DNA of 64,000 nt from Sphingobacterium sp. UBA2700 (GTDB taxonomy: Bacteria; Bacteroidota; Bacteroidia; Sphingobacteriales; Sphingobacteriaceae), in the NCBI GenBank assembly GCA_002354335.1, contig DELI01000020.1, positions 62,001-126,000 of the forward strand, read 5' to 3'. A model generated the notes under the pieces. That model made no database searches, was not told the DNA's origin, and saw nothing but the letters and a program-made list of their open reading frames with translations. Below, piece by piece: positions 52,404 through 61,427 of this stretch (position 1 is its first letter; each line of letters opens with the position of its first letter). A program made the translations under genes and the position numbers.

Positions 52404-54413
52404 TTAAATAATAAAGGATAAGAGCATATCAATTAGTTTGATACCAATAAATGGTGCGATAAGTCCTCCGAAACCATAAATAATGATGTTACGTCTTAAT
52501 AGTGCAGAAGCACCGATGGGTTTATAAGGCACTCCTCTCAAGGCTAATGGAATCAACAAGGGGATCAGGATCGCGTTAAAAATAATAGCCGAAAGAATCG
52601 CCGACTCTGGGCTCTTTAGCTGCATCACGTTGAGAGGTTCGAGCGCAGGAATTGCCAGGATAAATAGTGCTGGAATAATAGCAAAATACTTAGCAACGTC
52701 ATTCGCAATACTGAAGGTGGTCAATGTGCCACGGGTCATTAGTAATTGTTTTCCTATTTCTACGATTTCAATCAATTTGGTGGGGTCATTGTCCAAATCG
52801 ACCATATTACCCGCTTCTTTTGCAGCTTGCGTTCCGCTGTTCATGGCAACACCTACATCGGCTTGCGCTAAAGCTGGCGCGTCGTTGGTACCATCGCCCA
52901 TCATTGCTACTAATTTACCTTCTTGCTGTTCCTTTCGGATATAGTTCATTTTATCCTCCGGTTTAGCTTCAGCAATAAAATCATCCACTCCTGCTGTTTT
53001 TGCGATGAATGCGGCAGTTAGTGGGTTATCCCCGGTCACCATCACCGTTTTGATGCCCATTTTGCGCAATCTTGCAAAGCGCTCCTGAATTCCTGGCTTG
53101 ATGATATCTTGCAGCTCAACCACACCCAATACCTGTTCATTCTCGATAACCACTAGCGGCGTACCGCCATTCGCTGCAATTGTTTTTACAGCCTCTAGAA
53201 TATCCTGAGGGAAGGTGTTTCCGGCATCTTCAACGATTTTTTTGATCGCATCGGTCGCCCCTTTGCGAATACGAGTGCTTCCAAAATCTATTCCGGAGCA
53301 TCGTGTTTCTGCCGTAAACCGGATGGCTGATTCCTGCTGATTGCCTGGGCTTGATAGATTAGTTCCCGCCAATTCCACAATCGATTTACCTTCGGGCGTT
53401 TCATCAAATTTCGAACTTAAGGCAGCAGCTTTTACGAGTCGTTCCTTTGCAATACCGTCGGTTTCCTGAAATCGGGTTGCCCTTCTATTACCGATGGTGA
53501 TGGTACCTGTCTTATCTAATAAAAGGACATCGATATCTCCCGCCGTTTCTACAGCCTTTCCTGATTTGGTCAGTACGTTTGCTCGTAATGCTCTATCCAT
53601 GCCTGCTATGCCTATCGCTGACAGCAAGCCACCAATCGTTGTTGGCACCAAACAGATAAACAAAGAAATAAAAGCGGCGATGCTGATTCCTACATTGGCG
53701 TACTGGGCAAAGGGGCTCAACGTTACGACCACTAGAATAAACACTACGGTAAATCCTGCCAATAGTATAGTCAGCGCTATTTCATTTGGTGTCTTTTGTC
53801 GTTTTGCGCCTTCTACCAGGGCAATCATTTTGTCGAGGAAGCTCTCTCCTGCTTCAGCCGTTACGCTGACTACGATTTCATCCGAAAGCACCTTCGTTCC
53901 TCCCGTCACGGAGCTACGGTCGCCACCTGCCTCTCGTATTACCGGGGCGGACTCGCCCGTAATTGCGCTCTCGTCAATCGTCGCTAAGCCTTTCGTGATT
54001 TCGCCATCCGTCGGGATAATATCTCCAGCAACGCAGATGAAATGATCGCCTTTTTTTAAAGCCGATGAATTAATGATTCTTCCGTCTACAAGTTTAGCGG
54101 GTGTTTCTTCCCTAGTTTTGCGCAAACTATCTGCCTGTGCCTTTCCTCGCGCTTCCGCTAGCGACTCGGCAAAGTTGGCAAACAATAAAGTGAGTAGTAG
54201 GATCAGGAACACAGAGAAGTTATACACAAAACTTCCCTGCTCTTGATTTCCAAAAAGGATAAGTAGACAAACAACCGCCATAATGGCTGTAGCAATTTCT
54301 ACGGTGAACATCACAGGGTTTCTGATCATGCTGCGCGGGTCAAGCTTGACCAACGCTTGCAATAGCGATTCTTTTATCAGTCGAGGATCAAAAAATGAAT
54401 TTTTAGTTTTCAT
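52404..54413 (-). CDS. kdpB: KdpB, potassium-transporting P-type ATPase catalytic subunit
   Basis: 669 residues, full length. The phosphorylation site is [17 protein letters not shown] (Asp of DKTGT). The actuator loop is [12 protein letters not shown], the hinge is [14 protein letters not shown] and the P-domain is [20 protein letters not shown]. It has about seven membrane helices. It hydrolyses ATP to drive potassium import through KdpA at the inner membrane. The adjacent kdpA ends 10 bp upstream. Confidence 0.97.
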   Translation of the reverse strand: MKTKNSFFDPRLIKESLLQALVKLDPRSMIRNPVMFTVEIATAIMAVVCLLILFGNQEQGSFVYNFSVFLILLLTLLFANFAESLAEARGKAQADSLRKTREETPAKLVDGRIINSSALKKGDHFICVAGDIIPTDGEITKGLATIDESAITGESAPVIREAGGDRSSVTGGTKVLSDEIVVSVTAEAGESFLDKMIALVEGAKRQKTPNEIALTILLAGFTVVFILVVVTLSPFAQYANVGISIAAFISLFICLVPTTIGGLLSAIGIAGMDRALRANVLTKSGKAVETAGDIDVLLLDKTGTITIGNRRATRFQETDGIAKERLVKAAALSSKFDETPEGKSIVELAGTNLSSPGNQQESAIRFTAETRCSGIDFGSTRIRKGATDAIKKIVEDAGNTFPQDILEAVKTIAANGGTPLVVIENEQVLGVVELQDIIKPGIQERFARLRKMGIKTVMVTGDNPLTAAFIAKTAGVDDFIAEAKPEDKMNYIRKEQQEGKLVAMMGDGTNDAPALAQADVGVAMNSGTQAAKEAGNMVDLDNDPTKLIEIVEIGKQLLMTRGTLTTFSIANDVAKYFAIIPALFILAIPALEPLNVMQLKSPESAILSAIIFNAILIPLLIPLALRGVPYKPIGASALLRRNIIIYGFGGLIAPFIGIKLIDMLLSFII

Positions 54414-54423
54414 ATCAGATCAA

Positions 54424-56115
54424 TTATTTTAAAGTGAAATATTCAGCAATTGGGCCGAGGGTTAATGCAGGGAAGAATGAAAGTGCAGCAACGATAACAA
54501 TGACTGCGAGAATCATAAATCCGAAAGTAAAGCTGTCTGTCTTTAAAGTACCGGAGCTTTCTGGAATATGTCGTTTTGAGGCGAGTAAACCGGCAATTGC
54601 CACTGGACCTATTATTGGAATGAAGCGTCCGAATAATAAAACTATCCCTGTGCTGATGTTCCACCAATAGGTGTTATCAGCAAGCCCTTCAAAACCACTA
54701 CCATTGTTGGCTGCTGCCGAGGTGTATTCATAGAGGATTTCTGAGAACCCATGGAATCCAGGGTTATTCGTTGTGGCAGCTCCAAGAGCAGGGAAAGAAC
54801 TCGCTAATGCGGTTCCCACAAGTATTAAGAAGGGATGAAGAAGCGCAATAATCATGGCAATTTTCATTTCCCGAGCCTCCACTTTTTTACCCATAAATTC
54901 GGGAGATCGTCCGACCATCAGTCCACTGATAAAGACGGCGAGGATAATGAAAACGAAAAAATTCAATATACCCACCCCACAACCACCATAAAAGGCATTG
55001 ATCATCATAGCGAGGAGTTCGTTCATACCCGATAGGGCCATACTACTATCATGCATGGAGTTGATCGACCCAGTAGAAATTACTGTCGTAACGATCGACC
55101 AAAAGCCTGCTGCTGCAGCACCATTTCGTACATCCTTACCTTCCATCGCTCCGCTGTCCATATTGATGCCCATCGCCGCAAGGGCGGGATTACCGGCCTG
55201 TTCCATTTGGATATTCGGAACAACTAAACACAAGAAGCCGAAAGTCATTACAGCAAAGATTACCCACGCAAACTTTTTTCTTCGGATATAGTAGCCGAAA
55301 GCAAAGATCATGGCAATAGGAATAATAAATTGGGCGACCATCTCGGTCATATTGCTTAAAAAGCTGGGGTTCTCTAAAGGATGGTTCGAATTGGCGCCAA
55401 AGAAACCTCCTCCATTTGTGCCGACGTGCTTAATGGCGACGAATGCAGCTACAGGACCGGTCGATACTGCAATGCTATCTCCAGTGAGCCCGACCATCTG
55501 ATCCTTTCCTTGATAGGTCATAGGCGTGCCTTCGAATACAAGGATTGCGGCAACCACTAAAGAGATCGGTAATAAAATACGAGTGCAGGATTTTACAAAT
55601 AGTTGGTAAAAGTTGCCCAACGTATTCGTCTGCTTTTCCCGAAAGGCTTTAAAAAGCATCGCTGCGGCCGCCATCCCCACTCCGGCACTTACAAACTGTA
55701 AGAACATCAGCATGCCCTGAGACAGATAGCTTACGCCGGTCTCGCCGGAGTAATGTTGTAAATTACAGTTCACGACAAAAGATATCGCCGTGTTGAAGGC
55801 TAGGTCGGCACGCATGCCGGGATTACTATCAGGATTCAGCGGCAATAGATGCTGAAACATCAAGATGCCCATCGTTAAAAACAACCAAAACAGATTGATC
55901 ATTAAAAGGGCTCCAACGTTTTCTTTCCAGGTCATTTCCCTATTCGGATCAATTCCGGAAAATCGATAGATCATTCGCTCTATTGGAGCAAAGATTGGGT
56001 CTAAAAAAGTGCGTTCTGAAAGATATACTTTCGCTATGTACCGTCCTAAAGGAATTCCCAAGAATACCGTCAATAGGAACATGAAGATGACAGCGATAAT
56101 TTCTGTGTGCATCAT
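54424..56115 (-). CDS. kdpA: KdpA, potassium-transporting ATPase channel-like subunit
   Basis: 563 residues with ten membrane helices. Selectivity-filter-like loops include NCNLQHYSGETGVSY, HVGTNGGGFFGANSNHPLENP (quoted in part), YGGCGVGILNFF and SAAANNGSGFEGL, the four P-loops of the family. It binds and moves potassium. It is normal in length and sequence. It begins 8 bp after kdpF. Confidence 0.97.
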   Translation of the reverse strand: MMHTEIIAVIFMFLLTVFLGIPLGRYIAKVYLSERTFLDPIFAPIERMIYRFSGIDPNREMTWKENVGALLMINLFWLFLTMGILMFQHLLPLNPDSNPGMRADLAFNTAISFVVNCNLQHYSGETGVSYLSQGMLMFLQFVSAGVGMAAAAMLFKAFREKQTNTLGNFYQLFVKSCTRILLPISLVVAAILVFEGTPMTYQGKDQMVGLTGDSIAVSTGPVAAFVAIKHVGTNGGGFFGANSNHPLENPSFLSNMTEMVAQFIIPIAMIFAFGYYIRRKKFAWVIFAVMTFGFLCLVVPNIQMEQAGNPALAAMGINMDSGAMEGKDVRNGAAAAGFWSIVTTVISTGSINSMHDSSMALSGMNELLAMMINAFYGGCGVGILNFFVFIILAVFISGLMVGRSPEFMGKKVEAREMKIAMIIALLHPFLILVGTALASSFPALGAATTNNPGFHGFSEILYEYTSAAANNGSGFEGLADNTYWWNISTGIVLLFGRFIPIIGPVAIAGLLASKRHIPESSGTLKTDSFTFGFMILAVIVIVAALSFFPALTLGPIAEYFTLK

Positions 56116-56123
56116 AATTATTT

Positions 56124-56201
56124 TTAAAATTTTTCTGGATAAATCAGTACATAGACGATGTACAGAAACACCATAATCGATATAATTAATAAACTGATCA
56201 T
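56124..56201 (-). CDS. kdpF: KdpF, small potassium-ATPase subunit
   Basis: A 25-residue single-helix peptide, MISLLIISIMVF then LYIVYVLIYPEKF, read directly from the minus strand. The ending YPEKF is a near match of the KdpF signature (KPEKF). It lies 8 bp before kdpA, the standard place, and 1 bp after the stop of the 111-residue gene. KdpF stabilises the KdpABC complex. Confidence 0.93.
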   Translation of the reverse strand: MISLLIISIMVFLYIVYVLIYPEKF

Positions 56202-56202
56202 G

Positions 56203-56538
56203 TTAGTTTTCTAAGATGGTTTTCATATATACAGGTCGAAGTTCTTTGGGTAACACATCGATGTGTAGACGTAGGCTTGCGGGCGATTCACAATGTGATA
56301 TCCGCTCGAGAAATTCGTTTTCTATCGCGTTCTTCTCGTGCAAAGAACCATTGTAGTATAAGATTCCGATAATATTGATCGCGTCTTTAGCAAGTCCTTG
56401 CTCCTCGTTGTTTCCATTTAAGCAACGAATACAATAATCTGCTACATTTTGAAGGACCGTATATTCGGAAACATTTTGTTCCGCTGGAACGCATTCCGGA
56501 AACCACTCATGGATACTGCTAATGATTTTATTTTTCAT
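56203..56538 (-). CDS. Small cytoplasmic protein at the head of the kdp operon (DUF7674-like)
   Basis: 111 residues, all-helical in look, with no signal or membrane segment (begins MKNKIISSIHEWFPEC, ends RPVYMKTILEN). I think it belongs to a small Bacteroidota family of unknown function, but I cannot name it with certainty. The gene is followed by kdpF after 1 bp, so it is cotranscribed with the pump. It may be a regulator or accessory protein for the Kdp system (inference). Confidence 0.7.
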   Translation of the reverse strand: MKNKIISSIHEWFPECVPAEQNVSEYTVLQNVADYCIRCLNGNNEEQGLAKDAINIIGILYYNGSLHEKNAIENEFLERISHCESPASLRLHIDVLPKELRPVYMKTILEN

Positions 56539-56542
56539 GGCC

Positions 56543-56626
56543 TTAGATTTTGTCGAAAAAATTGATCGATTTGTAGAATACTAGAAAGCATAGCACACAG
56601 ACTATGATTAAAATTATAGTTACCAT
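56543..56626 (-). CDS. 27-residue membrane microprotein upstream of kdp
   Basis: An ATG-started frame reads MVTIILIIVCVLCFLVFY, then KSINFFDKI and stop. One membrane helix is followed by a short amphipathic charged tail. It ends 4 bp before the 111-residue gene. It looks like KdpF (single helix, short charged C-end) but is a separate gene; I recall similar small frames before kdp genes in relatives, though this is not checked. It is likely the first translated gene of the operon. Confidence 0.6.
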   Translation of the reverse strand: MVTIILIIVCVLCFLVFYKSINFFDKI

Positions 56627-56802
56627 AACAGTTCGTTAAAGGGTTGATGTTTTTGAAAAGCGTTGATGCTTATTCTCATGTTGCAAAGTGTTTTCATTCC
56701 TCTTGTTTTTATGCAGAATGCCAAAACAGATACCAGCAGAGCTGGTGATCTTTTAAAACACTAGTTGACAGCACTTTAAGAAAAATCATAAAGAATAGGG
56801 CA

Positions 56803-56830
56803 TAAAAAAAGCCTATCAAAATGATAGGCT
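56803..56830 (-). terminator. Terminator of the NtrC-like regulator gene
   Basis: AGCCTATCA pairs with TGATAGGCT around AAA. On the minus strand the stem is followed by a run of seven or eight T. It is 21 bp after the stop of the regulator gene and separates it from the kdp operon, whose promoter must lie between 56627 and about 56800. Confidence 0.9.
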
Positions 56831-56851
56831 CGTTCTCAATATGAAATGCTT

Positions 56852-58195
56852 TTAGAGTTTATACTCTTCGATTTTTCGGTACAATGTGGCTATTCCAATT
56901 CCTAGTAAGCGTGCTGCTTCTGCTTTATTATTTTGCGTATGATGAAGAACGCGTTGTATATGCTCTTTTTCTACATCATATAAAGCAAAGGAACTGGAGG
57001 AATGACTTTTGGACTTTTTTATCTGAATATCATATGGGAGGCTATTGAGCCCAAGGCTATCACCGTCCATCAAGATAAGACTGCGCTCAACAACGTTCTT
57101 CAACTCGCGGATATTACCTTTCCAGTGGTGGTTCTCCATTGCCTCCATGTATTCGGCATCAATTGCAGGAATTTTCATATTCATTTTGCTAGCGCAAATC
57201 CCTACGAAGAACTCAATAAGTTGGGGTATATCGGAAGGGCGATCTTTCAGCGCCGGCAAGCTGATGTTAAAGACGGAAAGCCTGTAGAATAAATCGGCAC
57301 GAAATAGCCCTTCTTCGGCTTCCTGCTCTAGATTACGATTGGTGGCAGCAATAACCCGAACGTCCACCTTTGTAGGCTTGCTTTCGCCGACTTTAATAAA
57401 CTCGCCTGTCTCCAAGACCCGCAATATCTTCGCCTGCAGCTCGAGTGGCATCTCTCCTATTTCATCTAAAAATATCGTTCCTTGATTCGCCTCTTCGAAT
57501 AAGCCTGCCTTATTTTTCATCGCCCCCGTAAATGAGCCGGCTATATGCCCAAAAAGCTCGCTCTCTAACAGATCCTTGCTGAATGCAGAGCAGTTGATTG
57601 CTACGAAAGATTTGTTGTTTCTTTTGCTGGCGTAATGGATTGCCTGTGCAAATACTTCTTTTCCTGTTCCTGTTTCGCCCAATAAGAGTACGGTACTATC
57701 TGTTGGGGCGACTCTCTCGGCCAAATTGATTGCATTTTTGAGTTCCTTTGACTGGCCGATTATTTGGTCAAAAGCATACTTCTTTCCTACTTGTGCTTCC
57801 AGCTTCGCGATTCGCTTTGCCATCTTTACTTTCTCAAATGCTTTGTACAGTAAAGGAATGATCTTATTGTTATCATCGCCCTTTGTCATGTAATCAAAAG
57901 CACCATTCTTTATCGCCTGTACACCATCGCTTATCTGCCCATAGGCCGTCATCAGGATGACTTCGGCTAAAGGTTGCTGTTTTTTAATTTCGAGGACAAA
58001 GTCTACACCATTGCCATCCGGAAGTTTGACATCGGAGATAACAACATCGAATTCCCTCTGTTTAAGCTGCTGCAAACCTGCTTTTAAACTGGCAGCTTGC
58101 TGAATTTCTAAGTCTTCCCATTCAAGTTCGATTATTCGGGCTAGCAACTGACGAAGTTTATCTTCATCATCGATTATTAACATACGGTTCTGCAT
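56852..58195 (-). CDS. Sigma-54-dependent NtrC-family response regulator
   Basis: 447 residues. The receiver domain has phospho-acceptor Asp55 in VISDVKLPDG and Lys105. The AAA+ domain (about 145-375) has Walker A GETGTGKE, then HIAGSFTGAMKNKAG, where the usual GAFTGA loop is GSFTGA, and Walker B GTIFLDEIGE. A Fis-type helix-turn-helix ends the protein (EAARLLGIGIATLYRKIEEYKL, quoted as seen). It opens sigma-54 promoters when phosphorylated. It lies just upstream of the kdp operon on the same strand, so it may replace KdpE there. Its partner is likely the kinase at 47840-49603. Confidence 0.92.
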   Translation of the reverse strand: MQNRMLIIDDEDKLRQLLARIIELEWEDLEIQQAASLKAGLQQLKQREFDVVISDVKLPDGNGVDFVLEIKKQQPLAEVILMTAYGQISDGVQAIKNGAFDYMTKGDDNNKIIPLLYKAFEKVKMAKRIAKLEAQVGKKYAFDQIIGQSKELKNAINLAERVAPTDSTVLLLGETGTGKEVFAQAIHYASKRNNKSFVAINCSAFSKDLLESELFGHIAGSFTGAMKNKAGLFEEANQGTIFLDEIGEMPLELQAKILRVLETGEFIKVGESKPTKVDVRVIAATNRNLEQEAEEGLFRADLFYRLSVFNISLPALKDRPSDIPQLIEFFVGICASKMNMKIPAIDAEYMEAMENHHWKGNIRELKNVVERSLILMDGDSLGLNSLPYDIQIKKSKSHSSSSFALYDVEKEHIQRVLHHTQNNKAEAARLLGIGIATLYRKIEEYKL

Positions 58196-58311
58196 AGGGC
58201 ATCTCGGCTTTTCAAAGCTAAATTAGAAAAATAGGCTAGGATTAAAATTTAAAAACAGAACATTCCAGATTCTTTTCAGAATCTTTTAACTTAATTGTAT
58301 TTTTATTGCAC

Positions 58312-58983
58312 ATGAAGATACTAATTATAGAAGACGAACTCGCTTTATCACAGACCGTTGAGGAATTTTTAAAAGGTGAAAACTTTCTTACAGAAACGGC
58401 ACATGATTTTCATGCTGGATTAGAAAAAGCGATGACCTATGATTATGACTGTATTTTATTGGACATCATGCTTCCAGGTGGTTCCGGTTTAGAAATTTTA
58501 ATGGCGCTAAAAGAGCAGCATAAAAAGCAACCGGTCTTGATTTTGTCGGCGAAGGATTCCGTCGAGGATAAGGTCTTAGGTTTAGAGATCGGTGCGGATG
58601 ATTACCTGGCGAAACCCTTCCATTTAGCGGAACTATTGGCTAGAGTGAAATCTATTATCCGTAGGAATGCCAGAGATGGCGAGAAGCTGCTTCAATATAA
58701 AAATGTGACGGTAGACCCCGATAACCGTCAAGTATTGGTAGATGGCAAGGAAATGGTCTTAAACCGAAAGGAATATGATCTTTTTTATTATTTCATGCTG
58801 CGACCGAATAAGTTAATGGAGAAGACGAGCCTCATCGAATCTGTCTGGGGCGATAGTTCAGATCAGGCGGACAGTCTGGATTTTATCTATTCACAAATAA
58901 AGAATATTCGCAAAAAACTAAAGGAAGCTCAGGCAGCGATGGATCTTCAGGCTGTTTACGGTGTGGGCTATAAACTTGTTTAG
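58312..58983 (+). CDS. OmpR/PhoB-family response regulator
   Basis: About 223 residues. The receiver domain has acidic pair Glu-Asp near residues 7-8, phospho-acceptor Asp51 in CILLDIMLPGG and Lys in DDYLAKPF. The winged-helix effector (about 128-223) contains LNRKEYDLFYYFMLRPN and DFIYSQIKNIRKKL. The ATG at 58312 is chosen over an in-frame TTG at 58306. Its stop (TAG) abuts directly the ATG of the histidine kinase, so the pair is coupled. It probably controls the two PepSY-like genes downstream. Confidence 0.93.
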   Translation: MKILIIEDELALSQTVEEFLKGENFLTETAHDFHAGLEKAMTYDYDCILLDIMLPGGSGLEILMALKEQHKKQPVLILSAKDSVEDKVLGLEIGADDYLAKPFHLAELLARVKSIIRRNARDGEKLLQYKNVTVDPDNRQVLVDGKEMVLNRKEYDLFYYFMLRPNKLMEKTSLIESVWGDSSDQADSLDFIYSQIKNIRKKLKEAQAAMDLQAVYGVGYKLV

Positions 58984-60267
58984 ATGGCAGTATCCATAAA
59001 ATATTATACGAATCGATTCCTCGTAATCGCTATCTGGATTATTATCGCAGTATGGGCATTATTGTTTTATGCTTTCATGATGGATGAGGTGTATGATAAT
59101 GTGGATGACGGACTTAAGAATCAAAAAATTGAGATTATCCGCGAGGCCTTCAAAAACCCGAGCATTCTTGAGGAAAATCAGAATTACGGGATTAACCAGT
59201 TTCGGATCTTACCGACTGAAGACCGCGAGGGACTGGATAAGAATCATTTTAGCAGAGAGTTCATGTATATGCCTTATGACGAGGAAGATGAACCTTATAG
59301 AGTACTTAAAACCGGTTTCTACAGCAAAGATGGCTTGCCTTACAGTCTAGAGATTAGAACTTCCACCGTTGAGGAGGACGATTATTCTATCAATTTGGCT
59401 ATTGCTTTGACGGTTCTCTACTTACTGATCGTATTAAGCATTCTGGTCGTGAACTACTTTGTGATGAGCAGAGCCTGGAAGCCATTTCGAGAGATACTGA
59501 ATAACCTGAGCCGATATCGCTTTGGACATTCGAAAAGCTTCGAGCCTATCCCAACGAAGGTGAAAGAATTTGAGGAATTGAATGGGCAGATTGTAAATAT
59601 GATCAGTCGCAACGAGGAAGTTTTTGCTGGACAAAAGCGTTTTCTCGAGAATGCATCACATGAGTTACAAACCCCATTAGCCATTACGATTAGCAAGTTG
59701 GAACTGTTGATGCAAGAAGGAACATTGGATGAAAGTCAGCTCGTTCGCGTATCGGAAGCCAAACAGTCGCTACATCGCATGGTCGCATTAAATAAGTCTT
59801 TGCTTATGCTTTCTCGCATCGATAACAATCAGTACAATGAGATGGAACAGGTGAGTTTCAACGATGTGTTGAAAAACCTATTGCATGACATGGAGGATAT
59901 CATCGAATACAAAGGAATTGAAGTTGAGTTTAGGGAGCAGGGAAATTTCACGACGCAGTTCAATACGGATCTAGCGCAAATCATGTTATCCAATTTAATC
60001 CGCAACGCCATAAAGTACAATACTTCCCCAGGAAAAATACGAATTGAAGTTACAGATTCCACGATTGATATTGCGAATAGTAGCAACACAGGCGCCCTAA
60101 ATCCGACCTATATTTTCGAGCGTTTTCATAAAGGGACTCAGGATAATCAATCCAATGGATTGGGACTTTCTATTGTACAATCTATTTTAGAACAGCATAG
60201 ACATATCAAACTCGCCTATCGTTATGAAGGATCACTTCAACATTTTGTGCTGAAAAAACAAGATTAA
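58984..60267 (+). CDS. Sensor histidine kinase, partner of the OmpR regulator
   Basis: 427 residues. Two membrane helices (about 10-32 and 136-158) enclose a ~100-residue acidic periplasmic sensor. A linker/HAMP-like segment, HisKA with FLENASHELQTPLAITISK (phospho-His), and HATPase with NLIRNAIKYNTSP and NGLGLSIVQSIL follow. The C-terminus is short. It starts immediately after the response regulator stop. The sensed signal is unknown; the PepSY-like proteins downstream may be its periplasmic partners. Confidence 0.93.
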   Translation: MAVSIKYYTNRFLVIAIWIIIAVWALLFYAFMMDEVYDNVDDGLKNQKIEIIREAFKNPSILEENQNYGINQFRILPTEDREGLDKNHFSREFMYMPYDEEDEPYRVLKTGFYSKDGLPYSLEIRTSTVEEDDYSINLAIALTVLYLLIVLSILVVNYFVMSRAWKPFREILNNLSRYRFGHSKSFEPIPTKVKEFEELNGQIVNMISRNEEVFAGQKRFLENASHELQTPLAITISKLELLMQEGTLDESQLVRVSEAKQSLHRMVALNKSLLMLSRIDNNQYNEMEQVSFNDVLKNLLHDMEDIIEYKGIEVEFREQGNFTTQFNTDLAQIMLSNLIRNAIKYNTSPGKIRIEVTDSTIDIANSSNTGALNPTYIFERFHKGTQDNQSNGLGLSIVQSILEQHRHIKLAYRYEGSLQHFVLKKQD

Positions 60268-60414
60268 CAGCGATATTATTGGATGTTGCAGTAGATAGCT
60301 GCCGTCAATGCAGAAAAATAGAAAAAAACTTATCTTTTTTTTCAGAATCTGTTTAAAATTCCCAATTGTTTACAGTTTTGCTATCGATTATTGTAGTATA
60401 ATAATTGATAGAAC

Positions 60415-60858
60415 ATGAAAAATATAGTTAAAGCAGCCCTGATTACCTTAATCGCCGGATCATCTTTTCAAGCGATCGGACAAGAAAAAATTATACAGTT
60501 GAATGCTTTGCCAAAAACTGCGCAATCATTTATCGCTTCACATTACAAGCAAGAGAAGGTGTCTTTGGTAAAATCTGAGAAAGAACTCTTGTCGCCGATT
60601 GAATATCAAGTTGTTTTGGCGAACGGTACGAAAGTAGAATTCGATAAAAATGGAAATTGGACAGAGGTCGATGCGAAGAAAAACGCTGTTCCTCACAGTA
60701 TCATTCCGGCATCCATCAGAGAGTATGTCAAAAAAAGCTTCCCTAATAATGAAATCGTACAGATTTCCAAAGACAGCCGGGAAATTGAAGTGGAGTTGAC
60801 AAGCGGGATTGATCTTAAATTCAATTCAAAGGGAGAGTTTATCAGAGTTGACGACTAA
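60415..60858 (+). CDS. PepSY-like periplasmic protein
   Basis: 147 residues with a signal peptide (MKNIVKAALITLIAGSSFQAIGQ). Two PepSY-like (DUF2874) repeats follow, each with the pattern of a helix, then a strand ending VEFDKNGNWTEVDAK or LKFNSKGEFIRVDD. It is close in length and sequence to the next gene, so the two are tandem paralogues. Such proteins are commonly induced by their neighbouring two-component system in Bacteroidota. Ligand unknown. Confidence 0.85.
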   Translation: MKNIVKAALITLIAGSSFQAIGQEKIIQLNALPKTAQSFIASHYKQEKVSLVKSEKELLSPIEYQVVLANGTKVEFDKNGNWTEVDAKKNAVPHSIIPASIREYVKKSFPNNEIVQISKDSREIEVELTSGIDLKFNSKGEFIRVDD

Positions 60859-60895
60859 ACAAGATTAAGAAACAAATTACTCAATATATAAGCAC

Positions 60896-61345
60896 ATGAA
60901 AAAATTATTATTAAGCATCAGTCTCGTTTTATCCTTTGCCGTATTGACCATGTCATGCGACAAGGAAACAGTGGTTACCGAAAAAGATCTACCGACTACG
61001 GCGTCTCAATTTATCAATAGCAACTTCAATGGGGTGAAAATCCTTTCGGTTGTTGAAGAAAAAGAAGGACTTTCTGGCAAAGAATATGAGGTCTTGTTAG
61101 ATAACGGTATTGAGATAAAGTTTGATAAAAACGGTAACTGGTTGGATATCGATGCAGTAAACGACTCATCCGTATTACCGGACAATTTGATTCCAGCAGC
61201 GATCTTGACCTATGTAAAAACAAACTACCCTAACAGTGGAATTAACAGCATAGAGAAAGAAAACTATGGATACGATGTTGAATTAACGAATGGTTTAGAT
61301 CTTGTTTTCGACAAGGACGGAAAATTCGTGAGAATCGACCCGTAA
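60896..61345 (+). CDS. PepSY-like lipoprotein
   Basis: 149 residues. A lipoprotein signal with Cys21 (VLTMSCDKETV) is followed by two PepSY-like repeats (IKFDKNGNWLDIDAV and LVFDKDGKFVRIDP). It is a paralogue of the upstream gene but lipid-anchored, so the pair gives one soluble and one membrane-bound form. It is 37 bp after the first and probably in the same transcript, ended by the hairpin at 61376. Confidence 0.87.
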   Translation: MKKLLLSISLVLSFAVLTMSCDKETVVTEKDLPTTASQFINSNFNGVKILSVVEEKEGLSGKEYEVLLDNGIEIKFDKNGNWLDIDAVNDSSVLPDNLIPAAILTYVKTNYPNSGINSIEKENYGYDVELTNGLDLVFDKDGKFVRIDP

Positions 61346-61375
61346 TTAAAGGAAATTCCCTAATTAATAAGGCAC

Positions 61376-61411
61376 AAAAAAAGGCGAGGTTTTAATCTCG
61401 CCTTTTCTTTT
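61376..61411. terminator. Bidirectional terminator
   Basis: AAGGCGAG (61381-61388) pairs with CTCGCCTT (61397-61404), flanked by an A-run on the left and a T-rich run on the right. It serves the PepSY-like genes on the plus strand and the convergent SIMPL gene on the minus strand. Confidence 0.88.
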
Positions 61412-61427
61412 CTTCATCTATAGGTAC

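Noticed and set aside
54443..55291. ORFs opposite kdpA and kdpB suggesting overlapping genes
   Set aside because: The sense frames encode complete, well-conserved Kdp subunits; the opposite frames lack any motif.
56640..56760. Possible sigma-54 promoter (TTGCA word) upstream of kdp
   Set aside because: The TTGCA near 56680 has no GG doublet at the required spacing on either strand, so the expected RpoN site could not be shown.
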